The notes below the pieces were generated by a model that worked only from the letters and a program-made list of their open reading frames with translations, made no database searches and was not told the origin of the DNA. 64,000 bases of DNA. Origin: JARLGU01 sp036504535. Its GTDB lineage: Bacteria; Armatimonadota; Armatimonadia; Armatimonadales; Capsulimonadaceae. The translations under genes and the position numbers were made by a program. Numbering within the stretch: the first letter of the stretch is position 1; every line of letters starts with the position of its first letter. The stretch spans positions 62,001 to 126,000 of the forward strand of contig DASXUY010000042.1 of assembly GCA_036504535.1 (NCBI GenBank), written 5' to 3'. This document shows, piece by piece, positions 33,014 to 41,202 of the stretch.

Positions 33014-33444
33014 GTTAAGGGGTGGCGATAAGCCTTTCATGTAATTCATACACTGGAGGTGTGTCGCTTACCTCTTGGAATATTTTGACACGAAAGTTGA
33101 CAAAAAGACACGCGTAGGGTATTCTTAAAATAGAACATATGTTCCTGACAATGCTACTGCGCAACCTTGATATTTTGACGCAGTATACATGTCCTCAGAA
33201 TACGCAACGGCGCGCAAAATTGTAATATGAAGTACCATTTTGCGCAATTGGATGAAGGAGGTAAACGCCTATTTTTGGACATTCTTACGATATCTAATCA
33301 CGCAAATATTTCGTTGCGCAAAAAATAAGTTTTCGTTGCGCTTTTGCAAAACGCAAAACTGCACGGGTAGTTTGACGCTGTGATCGTGTCAATCATACGC
33401 AACCTGCACCGTAAAGCAGTACAAGCCAAATGCAACCCTTTTAT
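33014..33444. other. AT-rich spacer between the inverted arms
   Basis: About 430 bases, much more AT-rich than the surroundings, with no credible gene. It contains several TTGCGCAA/TTTTGCG-type strings and GCGCGCAAAATTGT, also found at about 1676-1689 in the other AT-rich spacer. A GGAGG-like string near 33259 has no ATG within range. Confidence 0.55.
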
Positions 33445-33472
33445 AAAGAAGCCCCCGGCGGGCTGAGCCGTC
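33445..33472 (-). repeat. Right arm of the inverted repeat, terminator-like
   Basis: Mirror copy of 32986-33013 with one difference. On the minus strand it lies 11 bases after the AraC gene and ends GGGGGCTTCTTT, so each convergent gene has the same end signal. Confidence 0.75.
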
Positions 33473-33483
33473 TTGAAACAGCT

Positions 33484-34380
33484 TTAGCCTCGACCTAAAG
33501 ACCGCGCCGCGCTAGGCGTCGTGCCGGTGCGCAATTTGAATTGTTTTGAGAAGTGGTACTCGTCGCCGAAGCCGAGCCTCGCGGCGATTTGGGCGTTGGT
33601 CATGCTGGTGAAGCGGAGCAGGTCGCGGGCAGCGTCGATGCGTCGGCGCAGGCGGAACTCGTGCATCGAGACGCCTACTTCGGCTCGGAATGCGCGGCGG
33701 AGCGAGGAGTGGGCCATGCCGACGCGGTCGGCGACGTCGGCGATGGATAGTTCACCGGCGAGGTCTTCGCTGAGCAGGCGACAGCATGTGGTGATTGTGG
33801 CGGTGGATGAGTCTGCCTCAGAGGCAGAGGCGGCGTACGCATCGATTTCACCCAGCAGTGCGATGAGTTGGAAGAAGCTCGCTTGAACAGAGCCAGCGTT
33901 GGCCGATGCCGGGGGCGGGGTGAACGCGAGAATACGTTCGGCCCAGTCTGCGATGGGCTCGAGGTGGACGATGGGGCGGTGCGAGTTGATGATGCCCCAT
34001 TCGCGCAAAGCCGCTGCGGCTGGCCCATCGAATACGACATAGGCTTCGTCCCAGGTCGTCCCGGTGTCGGGTCCGTAGGTGTGCGGGAGTTCGGGGAAGA
34101 CGGTGATCAGGTCGCCGGCGGTCACAGGAAGCTGCAGACCGTTCGCGTCCCAGTACCGACCGTGTCCGGCGGTGATGTAGACGATGGCGTAGCTGCCGTA
34201 GACGCGCAGGGGTAGCGCGGGCACGATGCCGCGGCCGCCTTTGATCGCTCCCGACAAGATGAGGCGTCCGCCTTTCGTGGGGCGCGACGTTTCCGGGAAG
34301 GCGATTTTGACATGCTCACGTGGGCGGTCTGGAGTGGTGATGTCTATGAGGTTGTGGTGCATGGTTTTTTGGTTGGACAT
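33484..34380 (-). CDS. AraC-family transcription regulator
   Basis: About 298 residues from an ATG at 34380 (MSNQKTMHHN). The open frame continues upstream but runs into the hairpin repeat at 34399, so I exclude that part; an ATG at 34362 is another option, and neither has a clear Shine-Dalgarno. The N-terminal cupin (about 20-150) contains the AGHGRYW and GDLITVFPELPHTY strands of sugar-sensing AraC proteins. The C-terminal helix-turn-helix pair is ELSIADVADRVGMAHSSLRR and NAQIAARLGFGDEYHFSKQF. It is divergent from the PhyH gene at 34696 and probably controls it. Confidence 0.88.
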   Translation of the reverse strand: MSNQKTMHHNLIDITTPDRPREHVKIAFPETSRPTKGGRLILSGAIKGGRGIVPALPLRVYGSYAIVYITAGHGRYWDANGLQLPVTAGDLITVFPELPHTYGPDTGTTWDEAYVVFDGPAAAALREWGIINSHRPIVHLEPIADWAERILAFTPPPASANAGSVQASFFQLIALLGEIDAYAASASEADSSTATITTCCRLLSEDLAGELSIADVADRVGMAHSSLRRAFRAEVGVSMHEFRLRRRIDAARDLLRFTSMTNAQIAARLGFGDEYHFSKQFKLRTGTTPSAARSLGRG

Positions 34381-34695
34381 TGGGCGGATCAGGAGCCGCC
34401 GCGCACTGAAGTACGCGGCTACTTGAGGATTCACCTTTGGTGAAAAGTACACTCTGTGCACTCCGTGCAGGTGTCGCTCCGCGACGGAATATTGCTATTT
34501 TGTGCGAGACAGATTTAATTACGTCCGCGCAAAGTTTGTCTTGCGGGGTCCGTTGATACGCTGATCACTAACTACAAGAATCGGTCACTCTTTGCATTGT
34601 GGCATGAGCGGCTCTCGATTACAATGGTGACACGGAATAATTATCAATAAGAAACGGTTCCGCACTTTCTCTGTTGTGACAGGAGACATTTTCGT
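34381..34695. other. Divergent intergenic region
   Basis: Holds repeat family 1 copy b (34399-34510). The remaining 185 bases should carry the promoter of the PhyH gene; AT-rich strings such as TACAAT (34620-34625) are present, but I could not find a well-spaced -35 box. AGGAG at about 34682 belongs to the PhyH start. Confidence 0.4.
34399..34510. repeat. Multi-hairpin repeat family 1, copy b (long form)
   Basis: A series of hairpins: CCGCG-CACTGAAGTA-CGCGG (34399-34418) then CTA; TTCACC-TTT-GGTGAA (34430-34444); an imperfect third around 34447-34462; GTCGC-TCC-GCGAC (34473-34485); and a weak fifth at 34492-34507. Each has a counterpart at the same place in the copy at 51424, with different stem sequences. 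Confidence 0.85.
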
Positions 34696-35538
34696 ATGGC
34701 ATCCACTTCATCTGCTGTATCGCTTCCGACGAGCGACTTGAGCGAAGAGTACACGCTGACTGCTGACCAGATCGCGGGTTATCAGCGCGACGGGCACGTC
34801 ATTCTGCGCGGGCTGGCGTCCCCTGCAGAGATGGCTGAATACAGCCCTGCGATTGTTGACGCGGCCGACCGGTTCAATGTGGAGCACCGCCCTCTGGAAG
34901 AGCGGGACACATACGGCAAAGCGTTCTTGCAGATCATGAACCTGTGGATCAAGGACGAGGCGGTTCGGCGGTATACGTTGGCCAAGCGATTTGCCAAAGT
35001 TGCTGCTGACTTGATGGGTGTTGATGGTGTCCGTATCTACCACGATCAGGCGCTTTTCAAAGAGCCCGGCGGCGGCCCGACCCCGTGGCATCAGGACCAG
35101 TTCTACTGGCCGCTCGATACCAATAACACAGTCACGCTGTGGATGCCGCTCGTGGATATCCCGGCGCAGGTCGGGTCGATGGTGTTCGGTTCGGGCTCGC
35201 AGGTGGACGGATACCTCGGCGACCTCCCGATCTCGGACACGTCGCAGGCCGAGTTCGAGAAGTTTATCGCCGAGCGCGGTTTTAAGCGGACAAGCTACGG
35301 GGCAATGTCGGCAGGCGATGCCACATACCACAGCGGATGGACTTTGCACAGTGCCCCGGGAAACCCGACGCCCAACATGCGCTCGGTGATGACAATCATC
35401 TACTTCGCCGACGGGACCCGGTGCTCGCAGCCAAAGAACGAGAACCAGGTGAGCGATTTGCGCAGCTGGCTTCCAGGCCGCAAGGTCGGCGATTTCGCGG
35501 CAAGCGAACTGAACCCGCTGGTTTTCAAGCGCGGGTAA
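34696..35538 (+). CDS. Phytanoyl-CoA dioxygenase (PhyH) family oxygenase
   Basis: 280 residues with AGGAG upstream. Fe(II) ligands are His132 and Asp134 in WHQD and probably His218 in WTLHSAPGN, with a later arginine (MRSVMTIIYF) for 2-oxoglutarate. The GHVILRGL strand near the N-terminus is typical. Clearly related to, but diverged from, the PhyH protein at 13194. In both loci an AraC regulator is close by, so the pair may respond to related compounds. The substrate is unknown. No signal peptide. Confidence 0.9.
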   Translation: MASTSSAVSLPTSDLSEEYTLTADQIAGYQRDGHVILRGLASPAEMAEYSPAIVDAADRFNVEHRPLEERDTYGKAFLQIMNLWIKDEAVRRYTLAKRFAKVAADLMGVDGVRIYHDQALFKEPGGGPTPWHQDQFYWPLDTNNTVTLWMPLVDIPAQVGSMVFGSGSQVDGYLGDLPISDTSQAEFEKFIAERGFKRTSYGAMSAGDATYHSGWTLHSAPGNPTPNMRSVMTIIYFADGTRCSQPKNENQVSDLRSWLPGRKVGDFAASELNPLVFKRG

Positions 35539-35813
35539 CGACATGGTGCGGGGCAGAGGTGATCCGCTCCCGAGCGGCATTGCCCCGGGCGCCCATATAG
35601 AATAGTCCCCTGCTTCGGCTCCGTGCTCTTGCGTGTCATCCATGAGCATGGGGCCGGAGCGATTGTCGCGCTGCATGGCCACGTCCAGCCTTCTCCTATC
35701 GACGCATCCTTCGATGCCACGTCGTTATGCCGTCCCTCGATTGGTTCCATCCACCCGGTTTCTTGGCTCAGGTTCTCTTCTCCTCGCAGGTTGAAAAAAC
35801 CGAAAAGATGGCC
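35539..35813. other. Non-coding spacer
   Basis: No gene seen in this spacer before the LacI promoter. Around 35549-35590 a GC-rich stretch (GGGGCAG...CTGCCCC-like, imperfect) could end transcription of the PhyH gene. Confidence 0.35.
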
Positions 35814-35842
35814 TTGCGCTTTTGGTCGTGGTGCGTTATAAT
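35814..35842 (+). promoter_or_regulatory. Promoter of the LacI gene at 35867
   Basis: TTGCGC (35814-35819), 17 bases, perfect TATAAT (35837-35842). Confidence 0.75.
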
Positions 35843-35847
35843 GAAAA

Positions 35848-35861
35848 TCGAAACGTTTCGA
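35848..35861. promoter_or_regulatory. LacI-type operator
   Basis: TCGAAACGTTTCGA, a perfect 14-base palindrome with the central CG typical of LacI-family sites. It covers the predicted start point and lies five bases before the ATG at 35867, consistent with autorepression. Confidence 0.8.
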
Positions 35862-35866
35862 AATAT

Positions 35867-36883
35867 ATGACCACACGACTAGACAACCGCAAAGCAACGA
35901 TCGTTGATGTCGCCCGCCACGCTGGCGTGGCCGTTTCGACAGCGTCGGCTGCGGTCAATGGCAAGCTGGGGAAATGGGGAAAGCCCGCTGTCGCTCCGGC
36001 TAAGTACGCTGCTGTCATGCGAGCGGTACAGGACCTCAATTTCGAGGCTAATTCTGCGGCGAGGTCGCTGGTGACCGGGAAGTCCGGGGTGATCGCGATC
36101 TGGGTGCCTACGGTTTACGATGCCGTCTACATGAGGGTCGTTAAGTGCATCATGGATGGCGCAACTGAATTCGGGATGACGACGGCGATTCGGGAAGGGC
36201 GGGAACTTACTACGATTGGTAAGAACAGCAGCGCCAGTCCAGTTGATGGGATTATCGGACACGACACTGCAACTTTGTTGGAGGCGTATCTGGAGGCTAC
36301 GCAGTTTCCCGTCCCTGTCGTCAGCGTGGGTGCATCCTACACGCTCAATTGCGATACCGTGGGCATCGATGGGCAGCAAGGTGCAATCACAGCCGCTCGT
36401 CACCTAATTGATGTAGGCTGTAGGCATATAGCATACGTGTGTTCTCAGGGGCATACCGTCAACGATGGGGGGCGTCGCCATGCTTATCTTACAGTCTGCG
36501 CTGATGCTGCGATTGAGCCGCAGTTTGTGCCAGTGAATGTCTACAACCGCGCTCATGCGCGTGACCAGGTTCGGAGTTGGCTGGAAGAGGGCCATAAGGT
36601 TGATGGTTTCTTCTGTTGGAACGATGTGGTCGCCACAGTCGCCAATGTTGCGGCTCATGACTGCGGACGCAGGGTGCCAGATGACATTGCGATAATCGGA
36701 AGTGACGGGATTGAGGAGATAGAGTTTCAGTATCCGGCACTCAGCACGGTCTCCCAGCCAGTGGAGGAAATGGTTCGGCGAGCGTTGGAACTGCTGCAAA
36801 GACGGCTTAGCGAACCCACGGCTGAGTTGGTGCATGATATTTTGCCGATGACGTTAGTTCAGCGAGACAGTACGAAGAGGTAG
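35867..36883 (+). CDS. LacI-family transcription repressor
   Basis: 338 residues from the ATG at 35867 (MTTRLDNRKA). A TTG 45 bases upstream is in frame but lies in the promoter. The N-terminal helix-turn-helix TIVDVARHAGVAVSTASAAV is the LacI signature; the hinge and sensor domain follow (RSLVTGKSGVIAIWVP, ITAARHLIDVGCRHIAYVC, GFFCWNDVVATVANVAAHDC, ELSTVSQPVEEM-like end). The palindrome at its transcription start suggests autoregulation. The leader is about 17 bases with no Shine-Dalgarno. It is followed by a pseudopilin-like gene and a glycoside hydrolase gene, its probable targets. Confidence 0.92.
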   Translation: MTTRLDNRKATIVDVARHAGVAVSTASAAVNGKLGKWGKPAVAPAKYAAVMRAVQDLNFEANSAARSLVTGKSGVIAIWVPTVYDAVYMRVVKCIMDGATEFGMTTAIREGRELTTIGKNSSASPVDGIIGHDTATLLEAYLEATQFPVPVVSVGASYTLNCDTVGIDGQQGAITAARHLIDVGCRHIAYVCSQGHTVNDGGRRHAYLTVCADAAIEPQFVPVNVYNRAHARDQVRSWLEEGHKVDGFFCWNDVVATVANVAAHDCGRRVPDDIAIIGSDGIEEIEFQYPALSTVSQPVEEMVRRALELLQRRLSEPTAELVHDILPMTLVQRDSTKR

Positions 36884-37039
36884 CACGCTCGTAGCATCTT
36901 TGAAGCAAGCGTGGGCTCATTAGCGGCAAATCGCACTGATGAACATGCGAGGTTAGTTCGGAATCACGCAACCTGCGAGACAAAGGAAGAGTCACCTCCG
37001 TCCCAACGGAGTCTGTTTGAAAGGATGGTATCAAGCGAT

Positions 37040-37918
37040 ATGATAAAAACAAGTAAGCACAGAGATGCGTTCACCATTATAGAGTTATTAGTTGTCATAG
37101 CTATTATAGCGATTTTGGCAGCTGTTTTATTCCCGGTTTTTGCCACTGCGCGGGAGAAGGCTCGCCAAACGACTTGCGCCAGCAACGAGAAGCAGTTGGC
37201 TCTCGCCATGCTGCAATACAACCAGGACTACGACGACACGTATCCCGCGACCAGTTCATTCTTCGGAAATGCCTACATGAGCTGGAGCTACATGATTTAC
37301 CCGTACATTAAGGCGTACCAAGCGTATGTCTGCCCCGATGATCAGGTTGATCGCAAAGCTGGCCTGACGAATCCTGTCTCCTATGCTATGCCAACCAACT
37401 GCCTGGGCGGTGCCGACTGCACGAACTCTCTGTGGGGTAGCACGTCGAACGGCGGCAATGTGTATAACTCAGGGATGGCAGGTGTTGTCATCGCTCCGAA
37501 TGCGCCGTCAGGGGCCGGAAGATATACTCGTGGCCACGTAACCGCGGAAGTTCAGATACCCGATAAGACAATACTGCTTGCAGAGGCGTTTAACCCGCTA
37601 AATGTCATTTACACGATCAATGCCAATTCTCACGACCAGGTGGACGCTCCTTCCGGGACGTTTCCGTGTTCAACTTTCCTTGCCAATAATGCCTGGAACA
37701 ACTCGACCGGGGGACATGTAATGCAAGACGAGTTCACGAAGGGGATCGCCGTTCACAATGGCGGGTGGAACTACGCGTTTGCCGACGGCCATGTGAAGTT
37801 CTTGCTGCCACAGCAAACTCTCGGCACGGCCGCCAAGGGAGCTGGTTGTTCGACAGACAACAATGGCGCTGTCAACAACGCAGGAATGTGGAGCCTTGCA
37901 CAAAACGACAAAACCTGA
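37040..37918 (+). CDS. Pseudopilin-like protein with H-X9-DG C-terminus (DUF1559-like)
   Basis: 292 residues from the ATG at 37040 (MIKTSKHRDA); an ATG at 37025 is the alternative. Prepilin motif A then FTIIELLVVIAIIAILAAV with Glu at +5, FPVFATAREKARQ, a Cys and SNEKQLALAMLQY. Several cysteines follow in the body (YVCPDD, TNCLGGADC). The C-terminal HNGGWNYAFADGHVKFL has exactly nine residues between His and Asp-Gly. Third member of the regulator-pseudopilin-glycan protein pattern in this window. Confidence 0.9.
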   Translation: MIKTSKHRDAFTIIELLVVIAIIAILAAVLFPVFATAREKARQTTCASNEKQLALAMLQYNQDYDDTYPATSSFFGNAYMSWSYMIYPYIKAYQAYVCPDDQVDRKAGLTNPVSYAMPTNCLGGADCTNSLWGSTSNGGNVYNSGMAGVVIAPNAPSGAGRYTRGHVTAEVQIPDKTILLAEAFNPLNVIYTINANSHDQVDAPSGTFPCSTFLANNAWNNSTGGHVMQDEFTKGIAVHNGGWNYAFADGHVKFLLPQQTLGTAAKGAGCSTDNNGAVNNAGMWSLAQNDKT

Positions 37919-37976
37919 CCAGGTGACCCCTGATCTCCGATGTGGGGCGTCGACCGCCGAGATTGTCCGGCGGTAA

Positions 37977-38046
37977 CAGTTCAGACCTGTTGTAAGCAAT
38001 CTTGGACCCACCCGCCTCGAAGACTCGGCACCCTCTTGGTCAAGAG
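37977..38046. repeat. Dispersed repeat family 3, copy b
   Basis: Matches 10230-10293 up to CGAAGAC, then has CTCGGCACC and the hairpin CTCTTG-GT-CAAGAG (38033-38046). Just before it, CCGCCG (37955-37960) pairs with CGGCGG about eight bases on. The rest of 37919-38313 holds no gene; a small TCCCG-AAA-CGGGA hairpin lies near 38077. Confidence 0.7.
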
Positions 38047-38313
38047 ACCTGCCCTCCCACCGAAGATGGCGGGTCCCTCCCGAAACGGGATGGAAACTGT
38101 GCTCTTCATTACCACGTGCGGCGGTCAGACGATGAGATTCTCCACAGCTCTGAAGTGTTACGTCCGGCGACGCCTCACATCCCAATCGTTGCGAATGATG
38201 CACCATCGCCATTAGCTAGTATCACTGACAATAAGCTAACGATAGCGCCCCAGACCACAACCGTATTCGGGGCCGCGTTGCCAATTTCACGTTAATAGAC
38301 AGGAATACCCTCA

Positions 38314-40476
38314 ATGCTCTCCATTGTTCGGCGGACGCTCATAGCCGCGCTCGTCCTATTTGCCTTGTCGTGCCCGATGATTCGCGCCGACGTCGTACCC
38401 GCAAGCGATCCTAACTTGATCGAAGTCGCGGCGATCGACCTTGCGCGTGTCGAGAAGGGACGCGGGGTGCTTCCAGCGGAGTTCTGCAATCGTGCCGACC
38501 TCGTTTACGACGTTACAATCACGGCGCATGCCAACTGGAACTCGTCTACTGACAAGCGTACGCATGGGCTTTTCGTGCTGGGGCGAAACATTAACGGGCC
38601 CCGATATGCGAATTCGGTCTCTCTGCTGGTGTATAACGGCGGGTTGCTATTTGCGCGAATGACGTCGTCTACCTTGTCGGACACAGCGCAGGTTGTTGCT
38701 GAGACGTCGGTGACGGAAGGCCAGCCGTATTCGATCCACGCGAGGTGGAGCGCATCGTCGATATCGCTTGACTGCAACGGCAAACATCTGGGCGATTGTG
38801 CTCTCTCTGGCGGTTTCGTGTGGCCTAATGAGCGGCCTTACAATGTTGGAGCCGAGGATGCTGGCTTCAATCTTTGGGACGGAACGATAGACGCAGGAAC
38901 GTTGCGTGTTTACAAGCCAGTCATCGCCGCTTCGTTTGGCGGTGGAAACGACGCCGGCTATTATCTTGGTGGCGGCAGTCACGAGTTGACGCTGGATGTT
39001 CGGGCGGCAGGCGCTAAACCGGTGTCGTCGAGTCTTAGCGTGACGGACATCGACGGCAACACGGTTCTCAAAGAACTGGGGCCAAGCCGATCGACGGCGT
39101 CAGGACATTCATTTACGCTGCCCAGCTTACCGTTTGGTTGGTATTCGGCAACGGCATCGCTAACCGATGGATCGGCGCATGTTGTAGCGACAAGGCCATT
39201 CGTCATTTCGCGCCAAGTGCCGGAGCGAGATGCCGCTGCGGCGTCGCCTTTTGGTATTGCGACAGAGCTTGAGATCAATCCAGCTCGCTACGACGGTGCC
39301 TACGCAGAGGGTCTTATGAAGCGCATTTCGCAGATGGGATGTCGCTGGCTTCGCATTTGGGTAGGCTGGGACGCGGTGCAGAAGACACCGGATCAGTTTG
39401 AATGGCGGGTTCTCGACGATGTTGTCGCGCGGGCTCAGAAGTACGGATTGAACGTCTATCCGTGCCTGTGTAACGGGAGCGAGGAGTGGCAATGCTGGAA
39501 ATTCGTACAGGCGGCACCGTATCTGTTTATGTCCGATGGCTTCTATGCCCCTCGTGACATGAATCTGTGGAATAGGTACGTGTCCGCGATGGCCGCGCGC
39601 TATAAGGGCCGCATCGGCTACTACCAGGTGTTCAACGAGGTGGACGCTCGCAATAGCTGGTATCCGTACAGCACGGCCGGTTATGTCGATGTACTTAGTC
39701 AAACCGCGAAGTCGATCCGGTCCGTAGATCCGACCGCAAAGGTGGCGACGGGGGGCTTTTGTGCAGGCTATGCCCCGAGCAACATTACGAAAGTTTCGCA
39801 TACGGACAAAGATGCCGCATATGGCCTGGGTGAGTTTTGGGCCAACAATCCGCAGGCGGGTTACGACATCATGGACTGCCATTTCTACGCAGCGCCTGGT
39901 GCTGCGGGGTGGGACCCAATGGTCGATGTTGTTCGCGGCCTGCGACAGGCGATGATTGCGCACGGCGATAGCGGCAAGGAGATCTGGGACAGCGAGACGG
40001 CATGGCAAACCGGCGAACCGGGAAGCCGTCACGGCGGCACATATATCTCGGGAAAGGAGCAGGCTGTGCGGCTAGTTCAGCTGCATGTCCAATCACTGGC
40101 AGCCGGGGTCTCGCATACGTTCTGGTACGGCTTCCGAGGGGAATATGGTGTGCTGAACACCGATTTTTCGCCGCGCCCCTCGTACGCCGCCCATAGCGAA
40201 CTGGCGACGATACTTGCAGGTCTGCGGTTTGAGAAGACTCTCGATCTTGGCGCTACCACGCGGGGGTATCAGTTCACCAATGGCAAGCGCAGCCTGATTG
40301 CGCTTTGGACAACTGCAGGACAGAACTCGCTTGCGGTCCACGGCAAGGGGCGCGTCAGCGTTAGCGATATGATGGGTAACCAATATCCACTTCCGCCAAC
40401 CGGGGCCCTGACGGTCGGGACAGTCCCGATTTATGTGGAGGGCGACACTGCCGACTTCGTTTCGATTGTACGATAA
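38314..40476 (+). CDS. Secreted glycoside-hydrolase-like protein, clan GH-A (GH39/GH5-like)
   Basis: 720 residues, AGGA ten bases before the ATG, signal peptide ending near MIRA. Residues about 30-210 look like a concanavalin-type sandwich (LFVLGRNINGPRYANSVSLL), then an Ig-like part (about 220-300), then a TIM-barrel domain (about 310-640). The barrel has the clan GH-A landmarks: YYQVFNEVD with Glu442 as likely acid/base, and IWDSETAW with Glu561 as likely nucleophile. A small beta domain closes the protein. It probably hydrolyses an extracellular polysaccharide or oligosaccharide; the family number is uncertain. Upstream are the LacI repressor and pseudopilin-like gene that I assign to the same module. 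Confidence 0.82.
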   Translation: MLSIVRRTLIAALVLFALSCPMIRADVVPASDPNLIEVAAIDLARVEKGRGVLPAEFCNRADLVYDVTITAHANWNSSTDKRTHGLFVLGRNINGPRYANSVSLLVYNGGLLFARMTSSTLSDTAQVVAETSVTEGQPYSIHARWSASSISLDCNGKHLGDCALSGGFVWPNERPYNVGAEDAGFNLWDGTIDAGTLRVYKPVIAASFGGGNDAGYYLGGGSHELTLDVRAAGAKPVSSSLSVTDIDGNTVLKELGPSRSTASGHSFTLPSLPFGWYSATASLTDGSAHVVATRPFVISRQVPERDAAAASPFGIATELEINPARYDGAYAEGLMKRISQMGCRWLRIWVGWDAVQKTPDQFEWRVLDDVVARAQKYGLNVYPCLCNGSEEWQCWKFVQAAPYLFMSDGFYAPRDMNLWNRYVSAMAARYKGRIGYYQVFNEVDARNSWYPYSTAGYVDVLSQTAKSIRSVDPTAKVATGGFCAGYAPSNITKVSHTDKDAAYGLGEFWANNPQAGYDIMDCHFYAAPGAAGWDPMVDVVRGLRQAMIAHGDSGKEIWDSETAWQTGEPGSRHGGTYISGKEQAVRLVQLHVQSLAAGVSHTFWYGFRGEYGVLNTDFSPRPSYAAHSELATILAGLRFEKTLDLGATTRGYQFTNGKRSLIALWTTAGQNSLAVHGKGRVSVSDMMGNQYPLPPTGALTVGTVPIYVEGDTADFVSIVR

Positions 40477-40508
40477 TCGTGAGACAGTTCGTGTATAGCT
40501 AGCAGCGA

Positions 40509-40537
40509 TTGGGGCCGGGTGCCCGGTAAAATATAGT
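40509..40537 (+). promoter_or_regulatory. Possible promoter of the PaiB-like gene
   Basis: TTGGGG (40509-40514), 17 bases, TATAGT (40532-40537). The -35 box is poor, the -10 good. Confidence 0.45.
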
Positions 40538-40587
40538 CTTGTTTGATCTCGCCTCCATGTCTGGGGGTGGATTGAAAGGACTCGATT

Positions 40588-41202
40588 ATGTACAGCCCGG
40601 CAGCCTTCCAAGTAGCAGATCAAGGCGTGCTCCTGCGTTTCATGCGGGAGCACGCTTTTTCGACTATGGTTACCGGGACTGGCGGAACTCTTGTCGCAAG
40701 CCATTTGCCTTTTGTCGTGCATGAGCACGGGGAGCAGATCGTCCTTCGCACACATATGGCACGGGCAAACGACCAGTGGCGCGGGTTCGACGATACAACC
40801 GAAGCCCTTGTTATCTTCCAGGGGCCGCACGCCTATGTCTCGCCTTCGTGGTATGCCAGCGACCGCGCTGTACCTACCTGGAACTACGCCGTTGTCCACG
40901 CATACGGGATACCAAGGGTCGCCACACACGAAGAACTGCACGCGACATTGAAGGATAGTGTGGATGTGAACGAGAGTCGCTTGCCGAACCCGTGGAGCCT
41001 CGACCAAGTGCCTGCTGAGTTTATCGAAACACTGATGGGGTCGATTGTCGGGGTGGAAATCAAGGTTACTCGTCTCGAAGGTAAGTTCAAGATGAGCCAG
41101 AACCGGAGTGAAGCCGACCGCGAAGGAGTGGTGAGCGCACTTGCCACAAGCGACGATCCGGCATCGGTGGCGACAGCGGACTGGATGCGGGAACGCGTAT
41201 GA
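40588..41202 (+). CDS. FMN-binding PaiB-family protein
   Basis: 204 residues of the PaiB (FMN_bind_2) family, a split-barrel flavin-binding fold; the Bacillus relative is described as a negative regulator of sporulation and protease genes. Visible family motifs: ASHLPFVV, YVSPSWY, VPTWNYAVVHAYG and, near the C-terminus, KFKMSQNRSEADREGV. Start ATG at 40588 with AAAGGA eight bases upstream. It overlaps the next gene by four bases (ATGA), so the two are translationally coupled. There is no sign of an acetyltransferase (PaiA) partner. Confidence 0.9.
   Translation: MYSPAAFQVADQGVLLRFMREHAFSTMVTGTGGTLVASHLPFVVHEHGEQIVLRTHMARANDQWRGFDDTTEALVIFQGPHAYVSPSWYASDRAVPTWNYAVVHAYGIPRVATHEELHATLKDSVDVNESRLPNPWSLDQVPAEFIETLMGSIVGVEIKVTRLEGKFKMSQNRSEADREGVVSALATSDDPASVATADWMRERV

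Noticed and set aside
33250..33310. GGAGG-like string in the AT-rich island suggesting a small gene
   Set aside because: No ATG or GTG at a usable distance; a TTG start would give only 17 codons.
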